From Myxococcota bacterium (GTDB lineage Bacteria > Myxococcota_C > UBA6777): a stretch of 64,000 nucleotides of DNA. The notes below the pieces were generated by a model, which was not told the DNA's origin, did no database searches, and saw nothing but the letters and a program-made list of their open reading frames with translations. The stretch lies in NCBI GenBank assembly GCA_023150835.1, contig JAKLKB010000006.1, positions 1 to 64,000 on the forward strand. Direction: 5' to 3'. Shown here in pieces: positions 9,107 to 17,963 of this stretch (its first letter is position 1; each line of letters begins with the position of its first letter). Position numbers and translations under genes: made by a program.

Positions 9107-9194
9107 GGTTGGTTTGAAAGACGCTGTGTACCCCGTCGATACGGGGTCAAGGGGGCAAAGCTCCCTTGTGGGGTCTGGGGTAAAACCCCATAAA
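9107..9194. repeat. REP-like double-hairpin repeat, copy R3
   Basis: Inverted-orientation copy: the leader TTGGTTTGAAAGACG (also in R5), then ACCCCGTCGATACGGGGT, the stem GGGGGC...GCTCCC, and GGGGTAAAACCCC. It sits between the SulP gene and the YeeE/YedE pair and could attenuate read-through between them. Confidence 0.7.
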
Positions 9195-9240
9195 AGTTCT
9201 CAAACAGTGTCCATTCTATAGAAGAAAAAGGAGAGAAAAG

Positions 9241-9681
9241 ATGTTGCAATCGTTGATGATGGGAGCGATCGGCGGGACGATGATCGGTTTGTCGGTTGCG
9301 ATCATGCTGTTGTTTTTAGGTCGGATTACGGGGATTAGCGGGATCTTTGGTGGTGCGCTGATCCCGACGGACGGCGATCGTTTGTGGCGTGCGGTGTTTG
9401 TGCTGGGGTTGTTGGTGGGCGGCGTGTCGCTGTGGTGGTTGTATCCGACGGCATTTCCTGTGGATGCGTTGAAGTCGATGTCGTGGCCGGTGGTGGTGTT
9501 GGCGGGGTTGTTGGTGGGCGTTGGAACGCGGATGGGGAGCGGTTGCACAAGTGGGCATGGCATCTGCGGACTGGCGCGTTTTTCGGTGCGTTCGTTGGTG
9601 GCGACGGTGACGTTCATCTTGGCGGGTGCAGCGACGGTGTTTTTGGCGCGGCATGTCTTGGGTTTGAAGTCGTTGATTTAA
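9241..9681 (+). CDS. YeeE/YedE family sulfur transporter, first half
   Basis: 146-residue membrane protein with four likely transmembrane segments. It has the family's Cys signature GSGCTSGHGICGLARFS. Full-length YeeE proteins import thiosulfate; in many bacteria the family is split into two ~145-residue proteins (PmpA/PmpB-like), as here with the next gene 27 nt downstream. The RBS AAGGAG lies before ATG 9241. It acts in the inner membrane. The substrate (thiosulfate, sulfite or a sulfane-sulfur compound) is not determined by sequence. Confidence 0.9.
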   Translation: MLQSLMMGAIGGTMIGLSVAIMLLFLGRITGISGIFGGALIPTDGDRLWRAVFVLGLLVGGVSLWWLYPTAFPVDALKSMSWPVVVLAGLLVGVGTRMGSGCTSGHGICGLARFSVRSLVATVTFILAGAATVFLARHVLGLKSLI

Positions 9682-9708
9682 GCAGTTAAGAAAAAAGGAG
9701 ATTTGACG

Positions 9709-10173
9709 ATGAATACATCGGCGATGCGTTTGTGGGTGGTGTTTGTTTCGGGTGTGTTGTTTTCGGTGGGGTTGGGGCTTTCGGGGATGACGCAGCCCGT
9801 GAAGGTGAAGGGGTTTTTGGACTTTTTTGGGAGCTTTGATCCGACGCTGTTGGCGGTGATCGGTTCGGCGACAGGGTTAAATGTGATCTTGTTTCGTTTC
9901 ATTTTGCGCCGTCCTGCGCCGATCTTGGAGGAGAAGTTTTCTTTGCCGACCAAGAAAGAAGTGGACAGGCCGTTGGTGTTGGGGGCGGTGTTGTTTGGGA
10001 TGGGATGGGGGATCGGTGGTTTTTGCCCCGGGCCTGCGTTGACGTCGCTGGCGTCGGGTACGTGGACCGTGTTGATCTTTGTGATCGCGATGGCAGCGGG
10101 GAGTTTGGGTTATCTGTTTGTGGAAAAGCAGATGCAAAGTGCCAAAGTTTCGCGGGAATCCAAGAAGTCTTAA
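9709..10173 (+). CDS. YeeE/YedE family sulfur transporter, second half (DUF6691-like)
   Basis: 154 residues, four predicted membrane segments. It starts with a family-typical N terminus (GVLFSVGLGLSGMTQPVKV) and carries the conserved Cys motif GGFCPGPALTSLASG. ATG 9709 is chosen because AAGGAG ends 8 nt upstream; a TTG at 9703 is in frame but too close to that RBS. It forms a two-gene unit with the preceding half-protein, and the two presumably assemble into one channel. Confidence 0.9.
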   Translation: MNTSAMRLWVVFVSGVLFSVGLGLSGMTQPVKVKGFLDFFGSFDPTLLAVIGSATGLNVILFRFILRRPAPILEEKFSLPTKKEVDRPLVLGAVLFGMGWGIGGFCPGPALTSLASGTWTVLIFVIAMAAGSLGYLFVEKQMQSAKVSRESKKS

Positions 10174-10338
10174 CGCAGGGCCTTGTCTCGAAAGTGTTTT
10201 TGGCGCTATCGTGCGGGGTGTTTTGTGACACTTTGGCGGCATAGCTTGCGCGGTTCGTTGGGGCTGCTTAAACAAAGCCGCGAAGAGGGCGTCATGGCCC
10301 TCGAAACCAAAGACCCTGTAGAAAGAAAGGTTAGATGG

Positions 10339-12219
10339 ATGCGTCGATGGATTCCCGTAGTGATGTTTTTCTTTGCGCTTGGTGCGGCGATGACAGGCGG
10401 ATTTGCCTGTGATGGCCCAAAAACAGAACAGACAACCGAAACCCAGAAAGAGCCGACGGCAGAAGCAACACCCGAAGAACAGACCGTGATACCCGAAGAA
10501 AAAGCGGCGGATGGCAGCGAGACGGTAGCCGATGGAACGGGCGAGACGGTAGCCGATGGAACGGGCGAGACAGTGGCCGACGGAACGGGCGAGACAGTGG
10601 CCGACGGAACGGGCGAGACGGTAGCCGACGGAACGGGCGAGACGGTAGCCGACGGAACGGGCGAGACGGTAGCCGACGGAACGGGCGAGACGGTAGCCGA
10701 TGGAACGGGTGAAACGGTAGCCGAAGTGACGCCTGAATCGAATGCGGCACCTGATCCAGCGGCAGCTACGCAGATTACTGCGGTTCGCGGCGGTACAGCG
10801 GGGGATATCAAGAAGGTGGCGGTGACTTACTTGAAGCCCTTGATGCCGGGGGCTTCTGCAACCGATGGTGCGGGCTTTTTTGTGCAAGCCACCCAAGATG
10901 GCCCTGCGTTGTTTGTGGCCGTCGATCCGAGCACAACAACACCTCCGCTTAGTGTAGGAGATATCATCTCATTTAAAGCCGACACCGTGACCGCTTCGCA
11001 AGGGCGTCAAGAAGTGACGGCGATCAGCAACTTGACTGTGGATGGCAAAGGTTACGATGTGACGAAGCTTGCTCAAGACATCAGCGCAAAAGCCGATGTC
11101 GTGAGCGCTTTGGATAGCTACGAATCAGAAATCGTCTCGTTGGAGGCCAAGTTCAAAGGGGCATTTGCGAGCGGAGGAGCTGGCTATTCGAAGATCACGG
11201 TGGAGAGCGCGGGTTTGACGGGGGATGCCAAGTTTCTTGTGCGTGTTCCTGTTGCGGTTTCGACGGATCTCGGCGATGTCGATGGTTGTACCTTCTCGCT
11301 GCGTGGCGTGCCGATGTGGCGCTTTACAGCGGATGCGCAAGTTTCGTTCTTTTCGCTCACTGCGCTGACGTTGAAGACATGCCCTGCGCCCAAATTGCTT
11401 TCGGCGCAAGCAACGAACGCAACGACGGTGATCTTGACGTTCAATCGTCGCCTTGATGGAACAAGCATCCTTGGTGGCTCGCAATTCACCTTTGATAAGG
11501 GCCTTACAGCATCGTCGAGTACAGCGTTGGGAGAGCGTGTAGAGTTGACCACAGGCCAACAAACTGCTGACGAAGAGTACACTGTGACCGTGGCTGCGAC
11601 GGTTAAAGATTCCCTTGGGAGTGGGGTGGATGCCACCGCGAATTCAGTCAAGTTCAAGGGATTCCGACCGTTTACGAGTTCGCTGATGATCAACGAGATC
11701 CTCGCCGATCCACCGACAACAGGGGGAGATGCCAACAAAGACGGCACAGTGAACTCAACGCATGACGAATTTGTTGAGATCGTGAACATTTCGGCCAACG
11801 CGGTGAATTTGTCAGGTTATAAGATCCTCGTGGGCACGGCGGTGGTCTTTACCTTTGGAAGCGTCTCGCTTGCTGCGGGCAAAGCAGTGGTGGTGTTTGG
11901 TGGTGGCATGACCAACGACACCGAAGTCGGAACAGGCACGCCGCACAGCAAGTTCAGCGGCTCGTTGGTATACAAGGCGACAGCGAGTTCAGGGCTTGGA
12001 CTTACAAACAGCGGGAAGATCGTTACGTTGCAAGACGCGACCGGTGCGACGCTGGATACTTTGGAGTACAAGAGCAGCGGGGCTTGCAAAGGGGATGCAG
12101 ACGAATCGGTGAACCGCGCACCTGATTTGACGCCGTACTCCTGCGAAAGACACAAGACCTTGCCGGGAGCCACGACGGCGTTTAGCCCGGGAACCAAGTC
12201 GGACGGTTCGAGCTTTTAA
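10339..12219 (+). CDS. Secreted LTD-domain lipoprotein with an octapeptide repeat stalk
   Basis: 626 residues. An N-terminal hydrophobic export signal ends at a possible, weak lipobox (GGFAC). A Glu/Thr-rich linker then carries eight tandem copies of an ETVADGTG octapeptide (24-bp DNA repeats, ~10520-10720). There follows an OB-like/beta region, an Ig-like segment (ATTVILTFNRRLDG) and a C-terminal lamin-tail domain (INEILADPP, EFVEIVNISANAVNLSGYKI). LTDs are common in exported proteins of Myxococcota-like bacteria and are thought to bind polysaccharide or DNA, unproven here. ATG 10339 has GAAAGG 8 nt upstream; longer in-frame starts (10294, 10183) lack this and would bury the signal. Confidence 0.85.
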   Translation: MRRWIPVVMFFFALGAAMTGGFACDGPKTEQTTETQKEPTAEATPEEQTVIPEEKAADGSETVADGTGETVADGTGETVADGTGETVADGTGETVADGTGETVADGTGETVADGTGETVADGTGETVAEVTPESNAAPDPAAATQITAVRGGTAGDIKKVAVTYLKPLMPGASATDGAGFFVQATQDGPALFVAVDPSTTTPPLSVGDIISFKADTVTASQGRQEVTAISNLTVDGKGYDVTKLAQDISAKADVVSALDSYESEIVSLEAKFKGAFASGGAGYSKITVESAGLTGDAKFLVRVPVAVSTDLGDVDGCTFSLRGVPMWRFTADAQVSFFSLTALTLKTCPAPKLLSAQATNATTVILTFNRRLDGTSILGGSQFTFDKGLTASSSTALGERVELTTGQQTADEEYTVTVAATVKDSLGSGVDATANSVKFKGFRPFTSSLMINEILADPPTTGGDANKDGTVNSTHDEFVEIVNISANAVNLSGYKILVGTAVVFTFGSVSLAAGKAVVVFGGGMTNDTEVGTGTPHSKFSGSLVYKATASSGLGLTNSGKIVTLQDATGATLDTLEYKSSGACKGDADESVNRAPDLTPYSCERHKTLPGATTAFSPGTKSDGSSF

Positions 12220-12317
12220 TCGGATAGGATGGGCTCTGCTCTGCTCTGCTCTGGTTGGGGGATCTGGTGGCGGAGTGGGGGGCGGATGCTTGGGTACAAT
12301 CGAACGAACGGCTGTTT

Positions 12318-12989
12318 TTAAGGGGCAGCGGACCGAGTGGTGGGCAGCGGCGGTGGGGATTGTAGGGTGAGGTGGGGACGGACGCGCTGAAGTGTCTTGG
12401 GGCCGATTCCACGGATATCGCGAAGCTGTTCGAGGCGGGTAAAGGGGCCTTTTTGCGTGCGCCTTGCGACGATCGCTGTGGCGAGGCGTTGGGAGATCCG
12501 AGGGATGGCGGTGAGTTCGGATGCTGTAGCGTGATTGAGTGGAAGAGGGATGCCAAGGAGGATGCGTTGGGGGGCAGGAAGCATCGAGAGATGGGCGTGG
12601 CAGTATGGTATCGCTGTGTGTGCGGTGGATGTAGGGTGAACGCGATGTGATGCGGGGACAGAGGTGGAAGATCGCGATGGGATGGACAGATGCAAGAGTT
12701 GTCCGTGTTGGGGGATCGGGAGAGGTGGAAGGGTGCAGCGCTTTTTGAGGGGGCGTAGGTAGGTAGCGAGGAAGGGCTGGGCTTCTTTGGGGTCGGTGGG
12801 TAGGCAAAGAACGATCTGTTGTTGGAGGAACGCGAGACCGATCCAGCGAGCACAGGTGGGGGGCGTGGTGGGTTGGGGCGGTGGGGCGTTGGAAAACCAA
12901 TGCAGAAAAAGCAGCAGAGCAAAGATCAAAAAGCTCCATATCCCAAGGAAGAGCGGAAAGGTCGGTCTTTGGGCTGCGTGGGTGGACAT
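12318..12989 (-). CDS. ComEA-like membrane-anchored helix-hairpin-helix protein
   Basis: 223 residues with one N-terminal membrane anchor (LFLGIWSFLIFALLLFLHWF) and a variable middle. The C-terminal double HhH motif is LNHATASELTAIPRISQRLA followed by LRDIRGIGPKTLQRVRPHL, the ComEA-type non-specific DNA-binding fold. ComEA binds incoming DNA during transformation, but HhH-only anchored proteins are widespread and no other competence gene is near. It is convergent with the LTD gene and lies upstream-facing from phoH. The RBS is weak. Confidence 0.8.
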   Translation of the reverse strand: MSTHAAQRPTFPLFLGIWSFLIFALLLFLHWFSNAPPPQPTTPPTCARWIGLAFLQQQIVLCLPTDPKEAQPFLATYLRPLKKRCTLPPLPIPQHGQLLHLSIPSRSSTSVPASHRVHPTSTAHTAIPYCHAHLSMLPAPQRILLGIPLPLNHATASELTAIPRISQRLATAIVARRTQKGPFTRLEQLRDIRGIGPKTLQRVRPHLTLQSPPPLPTTRSAAP

Positions 12990-13103
12990 GCGCGATCTCT
13001 TGTGGTGTGGGTGGTTTGTGGAGAGGTTTGGTCGGACAGAGGAGGCCGGGAGAGACCACGACCTCGGTGCTATCGGTCTTTGTGGACGCAGGGAGGACGT
13101 CGA

Positions 13104-14531
13104 TCAGAGGAGATTGGCAGCGATCTCTGCGAGCTTAGAGCGTTCGCCTTTTTGGAGCGTGATGTGGCCTGAGAGTGGTTGATTTTGAAAGCGGCGAACG
13201 AGGTGGACAAGGCCGTTGCTAGAGGAATCGAGATAAGGGTGATCGATCTGGTAAGGGTCGCCCGTAAGGACGATCTTGGTGTCTTCACCTGCGCGTGAGA
13301 CGATGGTTTTGATCTCGTGGGGAGTGAGGTTTTGTGCTTCATCAACGATCATGTATTGGCGGGGGATCGAGCGGCCACGGATGTAGGTGAGGGGTTCGAT
13401 CTGCAAGACGCCAAGGTCGATCAGTTCTTGGTAGGAGCGACCGCTGCGTTTGTCTTTTTGGTTGAGGCCCATCAAGAGTTCAACGTTGTCAAAGATCGGC
13501 TGCATCCAAGGCCCGAGTTTTTCGTTGAGTCCGCCCGGGAGGTAGCCAAGATCGCGGCCCATCGGGAAGATCGGACGGCTGACGAGCAAGCGTTGGTAAA
13601 GCTGCTGATCCATGGTGGTCATCAGACCGGCAGCGATGGCAAGAAGGGTTTTTCCTGTGCCGGCTTTTCCGACAAGGGTGACGAGTTTGATGCGCGGATC
13701 GAGCAGGAGTTCGAGCGCAAAGCGTTGTTCTTTGTTGCGGGGCTGGATGCCCCAAACGTCCTTGTATTGGGGGCGAAAGGCGACTACGTTTTTGCCGTCA
13801 GGCTCGATCCGCGCAAGGCCGCTGTGTTGGGGATTGTTGCTGGAGACAAGGGAGAGAAACTGGTTGGCGTAGAAGTCGAAGCGTCCGCCTTGTGCGGGGT
13901 TCGGGAGGCTCGGAGGAGGGGGAGCGGCGCTGGTGGTGTTTGTGGTGGGCGGAGGTTCGGGCTTGGGGAGGATGGCTTGGAGATCTTCGATCTGGATCTG
14001 TTCGGTTTGGAAGAGTTGGTCGATAAAGCCGCTAGGGACGGTGAGTTCTTGGTAGCCGGGATAAAGCTCGTCGATGGGGCGGCTTTCGGGTTCAAAGTCT
14101 TCGGCGTCAAGGCCGACAGCATCGGCGCGGATACGGAGGTTGGTGTCTTTGCTGATCAAGATCGTCTTGCGGTCGGGTTCTTCGGTGCAAAGGCGCATGG
14201 CGACGGCGAGGATCTTGCTGTCGGGGTGGTTGGGATCTTGGAAGAGGTTAGAAAGTTTTTGGCTTTTTTCGGCGAAGAGGATGCGTAGGGTTCCGCCGCT
14301 TTGGAGGGTGACACCGTCTTTGGAGATGTCGCCCTCTTGTTTTCGGTAGTGATCGAGATAACGCGCCACTTGGCGAGCATTTCGCCCGATCTCGTTGATA
14401 TCTTTTTTGAATTGATCGAGTTCTTCGATCACGTAGATCGGGATAACGACGTGGTTGTCGGCGAAGTCGAAGATGGCATGGGGATCGTGAAGCAAGACGT
14501 TGGTATCAAGGACGAAGTTTTTGGCGGTCAT
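13104..14531 (-). CDS. PhoH2-type PIN domain/PhoH ATPase
   Basis: 475 residues. The N-terminal PIN ribonuclease domain carries the acidic residues of VLDTNVLLHDP and EELDQFKK. The C-terminal PhoH ATPase carries Walker A GKAGTGKT, RPIFPMGRDLGYLPG and Walker B IVDEAQNLTP. PhoH2 proteins are RNA helicase/ribonucleases active on RNA. AAAGGA lies 7 nt before ATG 14531. A Pro-rich linker (~200-225) joins the domains. It diverges from the M48 peptidase gene, with 190 nt between starts. Confidence 0.93.
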   Translation of the reverse strand: MTAKNFVLDTNVLLHDPHAIFDFADNHVVIPIYVIEELDQFKKDINEIGRNARQVARYLDHYRKQEGDISKDGVTLQSGGTLRILFAEKSQKLSNLFQDPNHPDSKILAVAMRLCTEEPDRKTILISKDTNLRIRADAVGLDAEDFEPESRPIDELYPGYQELTVPSGFIDQLFQTEQIQIEDLQAILPKPEPPPTTNTTSAAPPPPSLPNPAQGGRFDFYANQFLSLVSSNNPQHSGLARIEPDGKNVVAFRPQYKDVWGIQPRNKEQRFALELLLDPRIKLVTLVGKAGTGKTLLAIAAGLMTTMDQQLYQRLLVSRPIFPMGRDLGYLPGGLNEKLGPWMQPIFDNVELLMGLNQKDKRSGRSYQELIDLGVLQIEPLTYIRGRSIPRQYMIVDEAQNLTPHEIKTIVSRAGEDTKIVLTGDPYQIDHPYLDSSSNGLVHLVRRFQNQPLSGHITLQKGERSKLAEIAANLL

Positions 14532-14721
14532 GCGGCTTCCTTTGTGGATGTGGGCGCGAGGTTGCGCGAGTGAGATGCTTCGCTCGTGGCTGTCGCAAGG
14601 GCGTCTATCCTAGGGCCAAGCGAACAAAAGGTCAACGTACGGCTTGGCTTGGTGTAGGGTGGTGTGTAGGGTGGATGTGCAACAATCGAAAAGTGCGATC
14701 GTTTGGGTCGAGGAGGTAAGG

Positions 14722-15963
14722 ATGACGATGAGCTTGGAAAAAGCGGTGGATGGGAGCGAAGTGGTTTCGTGTCGGCATTGTGGGCGGAAGAATCGGATCT
14801 TGGTAGAGCGTGCGTTGGAGGAGCCTGCCTCGTTGCGATGTGGGGCGTGTCGGGGAGGGCTGTTGTTGGAGACGACGGAAGCGTATGTGGGGCTGAGCGG
14901 TCGGGCCTATCAGCATCCGTGGGATCGGGAGGCATTGGCGGCGTTGCAGAAAGTGCCGGGGATCGACTCGCTGTTGCGGTGGTTGGTGTCGGAGAGTTTC
15001 GAGCGTGCATCGCGGATGTATCACGTTTCTTCGTACATTCGATGTCATGAGCGTCAGGGCAAGGCGTTGTATCGGATGTATCGGGATGTATCGGAGCGGC
15101 TGGATATCCAAGAAGTGCCGGAGTTGTTTTTGTATCGAGGGGGCGGGATGAATGCCTATACAACGGGGGTTCGGAAGCCTTTGGTGGCGTTGTCGGCGGA
15201 GCTGGTGGAGGGATTGGAAGATCAAGAGCTGCGCGGAGTGATAGCGCATGAGTTGGGGCATTGGCAAAACGATCACGTTCTCTACAGCATGGCGGCGCAG
15301 TTGTTGGGCAATTTTGCGGGGGCGATGGCGATCTCGGTGTTGGGTTTGGGGACGTTGGCGATGATGCCGTTGCGACTGGCGCTGTTGAAGTGGATGCGAT
15401 GTTCGGAGTTGACGGCAGATCGGGCGGAATTGATCGCGGTACGTGATCCGCGAGTGGTGATCCGCACGTTGATGAAGATCGCGGGAGCGACGCCGCGATT
15501 GATGGAGCAGCTTGATCTGGACAGCTTTTTGGAACAAGTCGACGAGGCCGAACAGATGGAACAAGAGCAGATCTTGAATCGCGTCTTTTCGCTGATGCAG
15601 TCGGTGTTTCGTACACATCCGTTGGTGGCGTGGCGCGCATCAGAGTTGATGCGGTGGGCGCGTAGTGGACAGTATGTGCAGTTGATGGCGGGCCATTATC
15701 TGCGGCGTGGAGACGAAGAAGCGCGAGATTGTGAGGCGTGTCATCGCCCTTATACGGCGTCTTTGGAGCGATGTCCGCACTGCGGTCATCGAGCGGGCGA
15801 GCGGGTCGCAGAAAAGACCGAAGAGAAGGACTTTTTCACACAAGTGCAGGATATGCTGCCGAACGGAGTGCAGGATGCGGTGGCGCAAGGTACTTCGTGG
15901 CTCAAAGGATGGTTTGGGGGAGACGAGCGAAGCGAGGGCCAAGGGCCGCAAAAACCAAAGTGA
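14722..15963 (+). CDS. M48 family metallopeptidase flanked by zinc ribbons
   Basis: 413 residues. An N-terminal zinc ribbon has CRHCGRKN and CGACRG pairs. The M48 peptidase core has HELGH at 176-180 and a downstream third ligand in the SELTADRAEL segment, with a hydrophobic stretch between them. A C-terminal second zinc ribbon has CEACHRPY and CPHCGHR. This is a probable membrane-associated, HtpX-like zinc protease. ATG 14722 has AGGAGG 5 nt upstream; the open frame to 14644 lacks an RBS. Zinc ribbons on both sides of the protease core are unusual and may bind protein partners. Confidence 0.9.
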   Translation: MTMSLEKAVDGSEVVSCRHCGRKNRILVERALEEPASLRCGACRGGLLLETTEAYVGLSGRAYQHPWDREALAALQKVPGIDSLLRWLVSESFERASRMYHVSSYIRCHERQGKALYRMYRDVSERLDIQEVPELFLYRGGGMNAYTTGVRKPLVALSAELVEGLEDQELRGVIAHELGHWQNDHVLYSMAAQLLGNFAGAMAISVLGLGTLAMMPLRLALLKWMRCSELTADRAELIAVRDPRVVIRTLMKIAGATPRLMEQLDLDSFLEQVDEAEQMEQEQILNRVFSLMQSVFRTHPLVAWRASELMRWARSGQYVQLMAGHYLRRGDEEARDCEACHRPYTASLERCPHCGHRAGERVAEKTEEKDFFTQVQDMLPNGVQDAVAQGTSWLKGWFGGDERSEGQGPQKPK

Positions 15964-16000
15964 TCGCAGGATGGATGGACTTGGCGGGGGATGGAAGTAC

Positions 16001-16029
16001 TTGACAGTGGTCTGTCTTTTCTGTTAAAG
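16001..16029 (+). promoter_or_regulatory. Putative sigma70-type promoter ahead of the beta-branching cluster
   Basis: Perfect -35 TTGACA (16001-16006), 17-nt spacer and a weak -10 TTAAAG (16024-16029). It lies in the gap after the M48 gene and would give a ~220-nt leader before the alpha-oxoamine synthase. It is the only strong promoter-like match seen before the cluster. The rest of 15964-16257 shows no gene. Confidence 0.45.
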
Positions 16030-16257
16030 ATGCGCCGCTTTTGGTGATCCTGCTTGTACATCGCCTTGTTTTTTGACGCGGTGCGTCCGTGTGTTTGTGG
16101 GGTGTACGGGAGTGTGTCTGGGGGCGAGGGAGGTGTGGTTTCGATGTTTCACACGCAGGAGTTCGTCTTTTTCCGTTTGCTTTGGCGATAGAGCGTGTGC
16201 GTGGTTTCACAAGACGCGGTCGATGCGCTTGTACGAAGAAGAGAAGGAATCAAGATC

Positions 16258-17508
16258 TTGATCAATCCAGCCGATTATAGCTTGGCCGATTTTTATTACA
16301 GTGAGACCAATGATCCGACGTGTCCGCCGCCCGAGTTTACGGCGTGGCGTGAGGCGGGAGCGTGGGCGATGTCGTTGATGGAACCTGCGTTGCACGGCCC
16401 CGCGATTCCGCGTGTTTCGATCTATCGTGCGGGACACGATCAAAAGGTGATCAACCTGTCGTCTTACAACTACATGGGGATGGCGCATCATCCTGAAGTG
16501 ATCGAAGCCGCCAAGCAAGCGTTGGATAAGTACGGTGTCGGCGCTTGTGGATCTCCGCTCTTGTCGGGGCTTTCTGATCTTCACCGTGAGTTGGAAGTGA
16601 AGCTTGCGGCGTTTTTGGGCCGCGAGGCAGTGATGCTTTACAACAGCGGTTTTGGCGCAGCGATGGGCGCTTTGGCGGGGATGTTGCGCAAGGGCGACAC
16701 GGCGATCTTGGACGCAAAGTGCCATCTTTGCGCGATGGATGGGGCTTCGCTGTCCAAAGCCAAGCGGGTGTTTTTTGATCACAACAGCGCAGCTTCTTTG
16801 GAAGAAGCGCTGTCGAAGAGCGAAGGGCAGCGGCGTTTGGTGGTGTTGGAGGGGGTGTATTCGATGGATGGCGATGTGGCGGATCTTCCGGCGTTGTTGG
16901 AAGTGACCCGTCGTCATAAAGCCAGTGTGTTCATCGACGAAGCGCACTCGCTGTTGGTGTACGGCAAGCATGGGCGCGGTGTGGCTGAGCATTTCGAGGC
17001 AGAAGCCGATATCGCGGTGATGTTTGGCACGTTCAGCAAATCTTTCGCAGGGGTGGGCGGATTTGTTGCGGCCAAAAAAGAACTGGTGGATTACCTGCGT
17101 TATTACAGCAACCCCTACGGTTTTAGCTGTGCCTTGCCGCCCTCGGTGGTTGCGGCGTTGTTGAAGGTCTTGGAGATCTTCCAACGCGACGATTCATTGC
17201 AAAAACGCCTGTGGGACAACACGCATTACTACCGTTCGCAGCTTTTGCAGATGGGGGTCAATATCGGGGAGTCGACTTCGCAAGTGGTTCCGATCGTGAT
17301 CGGCTCGAATCGTTTGTTGTTGTACCAACTCTGCCACGAGATGAACGAAAAGGGCCTGTTCTTGGCTCCTGTGGATTATCCCTCTGTTCCCGAAGGGCAG
17401 CTGCGTTTTCGCTCGGCGATCACAGCCGCCCACACCCGCGAAGATCTCGACGAAGCACTTCAGATCATCGAAGACACAGTGGTCAAACGCCTCAAAGAAC
17501 AAGGCTAA
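16258..17508 (+). CDS. Alpha-oxoamine synthase (SPT/KBL/BioF family, PLP-dependent)
   Basis: 416 residues. PLP enzymes of this family condense an acyl-CoA or acyl-ACP with an amino acid, with loss of CO2, to form an alpha-amino ketone. Visible residues are GACGSPLLSGLSDLHRELE (~96-114), His156 for ring stacking, DEAH 227-230 and the Schiff-base Lys261 in GTFSKSFAG. The N terminus (DFYYSETNDP) is more like serine palmitoyltransferases than BioF. The start TTG 16258 has AAGGA 9 nt upstream; GTG 16195 is in frame but has no RBS. It is the first gene of the beta-branching cluster, so the acyl donor is probably the cluster's ACP-bound chain. Family call is firm; substrates are inferred. Confidence 0.9.
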   Translation: MINPADYSLADFYYSETNDPTCPPPEFTAWREAGAWAMSLMEPALHGPAIPRVSIYRAGHDQKVINLSSYNYMGMAHHPEVIEAAKQALDKYGVGACGSPLLSGLSDLHRELEVKLAAFLGREAVMLYNSGFGAAMGALAGMLRKGDTAILDAKCHLCAMDGASLSKAKRVFFDHNSAASLEEALSKSEGQRRLVVLEGVYSMDGDVADLPALLEVTRRHKASVFIDEAHSLLVYGKHGRGVAEHFEAEADIAVMFGTFSKSFAGVGGFVAAKKELVDYLRYYSNPYGFSCALPPSVVAALLKVLEIFQRDDSLQKRLWDNTHYYRSQLLQMGVNIGESTSQVVPIVIGSNRLLLYQLCHEMNEKGLFLAPVDYPSVPEGQLRFRSAITAAHTREDLDEALQIIEDTVVKRLKEQG

Positions 17509-17541
17509 ACCCAACACGAAGGCCCCACAGACGCGATCGAT

Positions 17542-17682
17542 CTGCTCCAAACGCGAACGATACCGATAAACGCGGTAGGTCTGCTCCAAACGCGAACGAT
17601 ACCGATAAACGCGGTAGGTCTGCTCCAAACGCGAACGATACCGATAAACGCGGTAGGTCTGCTCCAAACGCGAACGGCTCTT
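17542..17682. repeat. 39-bp tandem repeat, about 3.6 copies
   Basis: Units begin CTGCTCCAAACGCGAACG at 17542, 17581, 17620 and 17659, the last truncated. They are nearly identical and have no spacers. They start 34 nt after the alpha-oxoamine synthase stop and fill part of the 455-nt gap before the acyltransferase. The unit is a multiple of three and open in one frame, but no gene signal surrounds it. The rest of 17683-17963 shows nothing recognisable. Confidence 0.9.
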
Positions 17683-17963
17683 CTCCATGCAAAACAGCTC
17701 TTCATCCATGCGGAAGGGGGTACGTTTTGCGGCGCATACAGTATCGCGGCACGTTTACGCCACGAGTGTTGTTTTTGTGCAACACCGAATGCGGTGGATG
17801 GGCTGTGGGGGTGCGGGTTGAGCGTGTTGTATCTTGCGGTGGTTCGGTCTTTTTGGATCGAGTCACAGTGTGGAATGTGACGTATGGCGTAGGGTTTGCT
17901 AAGGAGAGAAGAGGCTTTTTTGGAGTCGTGGTTTGTTGTGGGTGAAGAGGCGAGGTGTGTGAG

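Noticed and set aside
1812-14288. Other long antisense frames (1812-2663, 3726-4439, 13317-14288)
   Set aside because: Each is fully opposite a conserved gene (bshA, bshC, phoH), is acidic and Gly-rich as expected for antisense translation, and has no RBS or family signature.
17542-17682. Possible CRISPR array
   Set aside because: Units are directly abutting with no unique spacers and no cas gene is near. All other arrays fail for the same reason.
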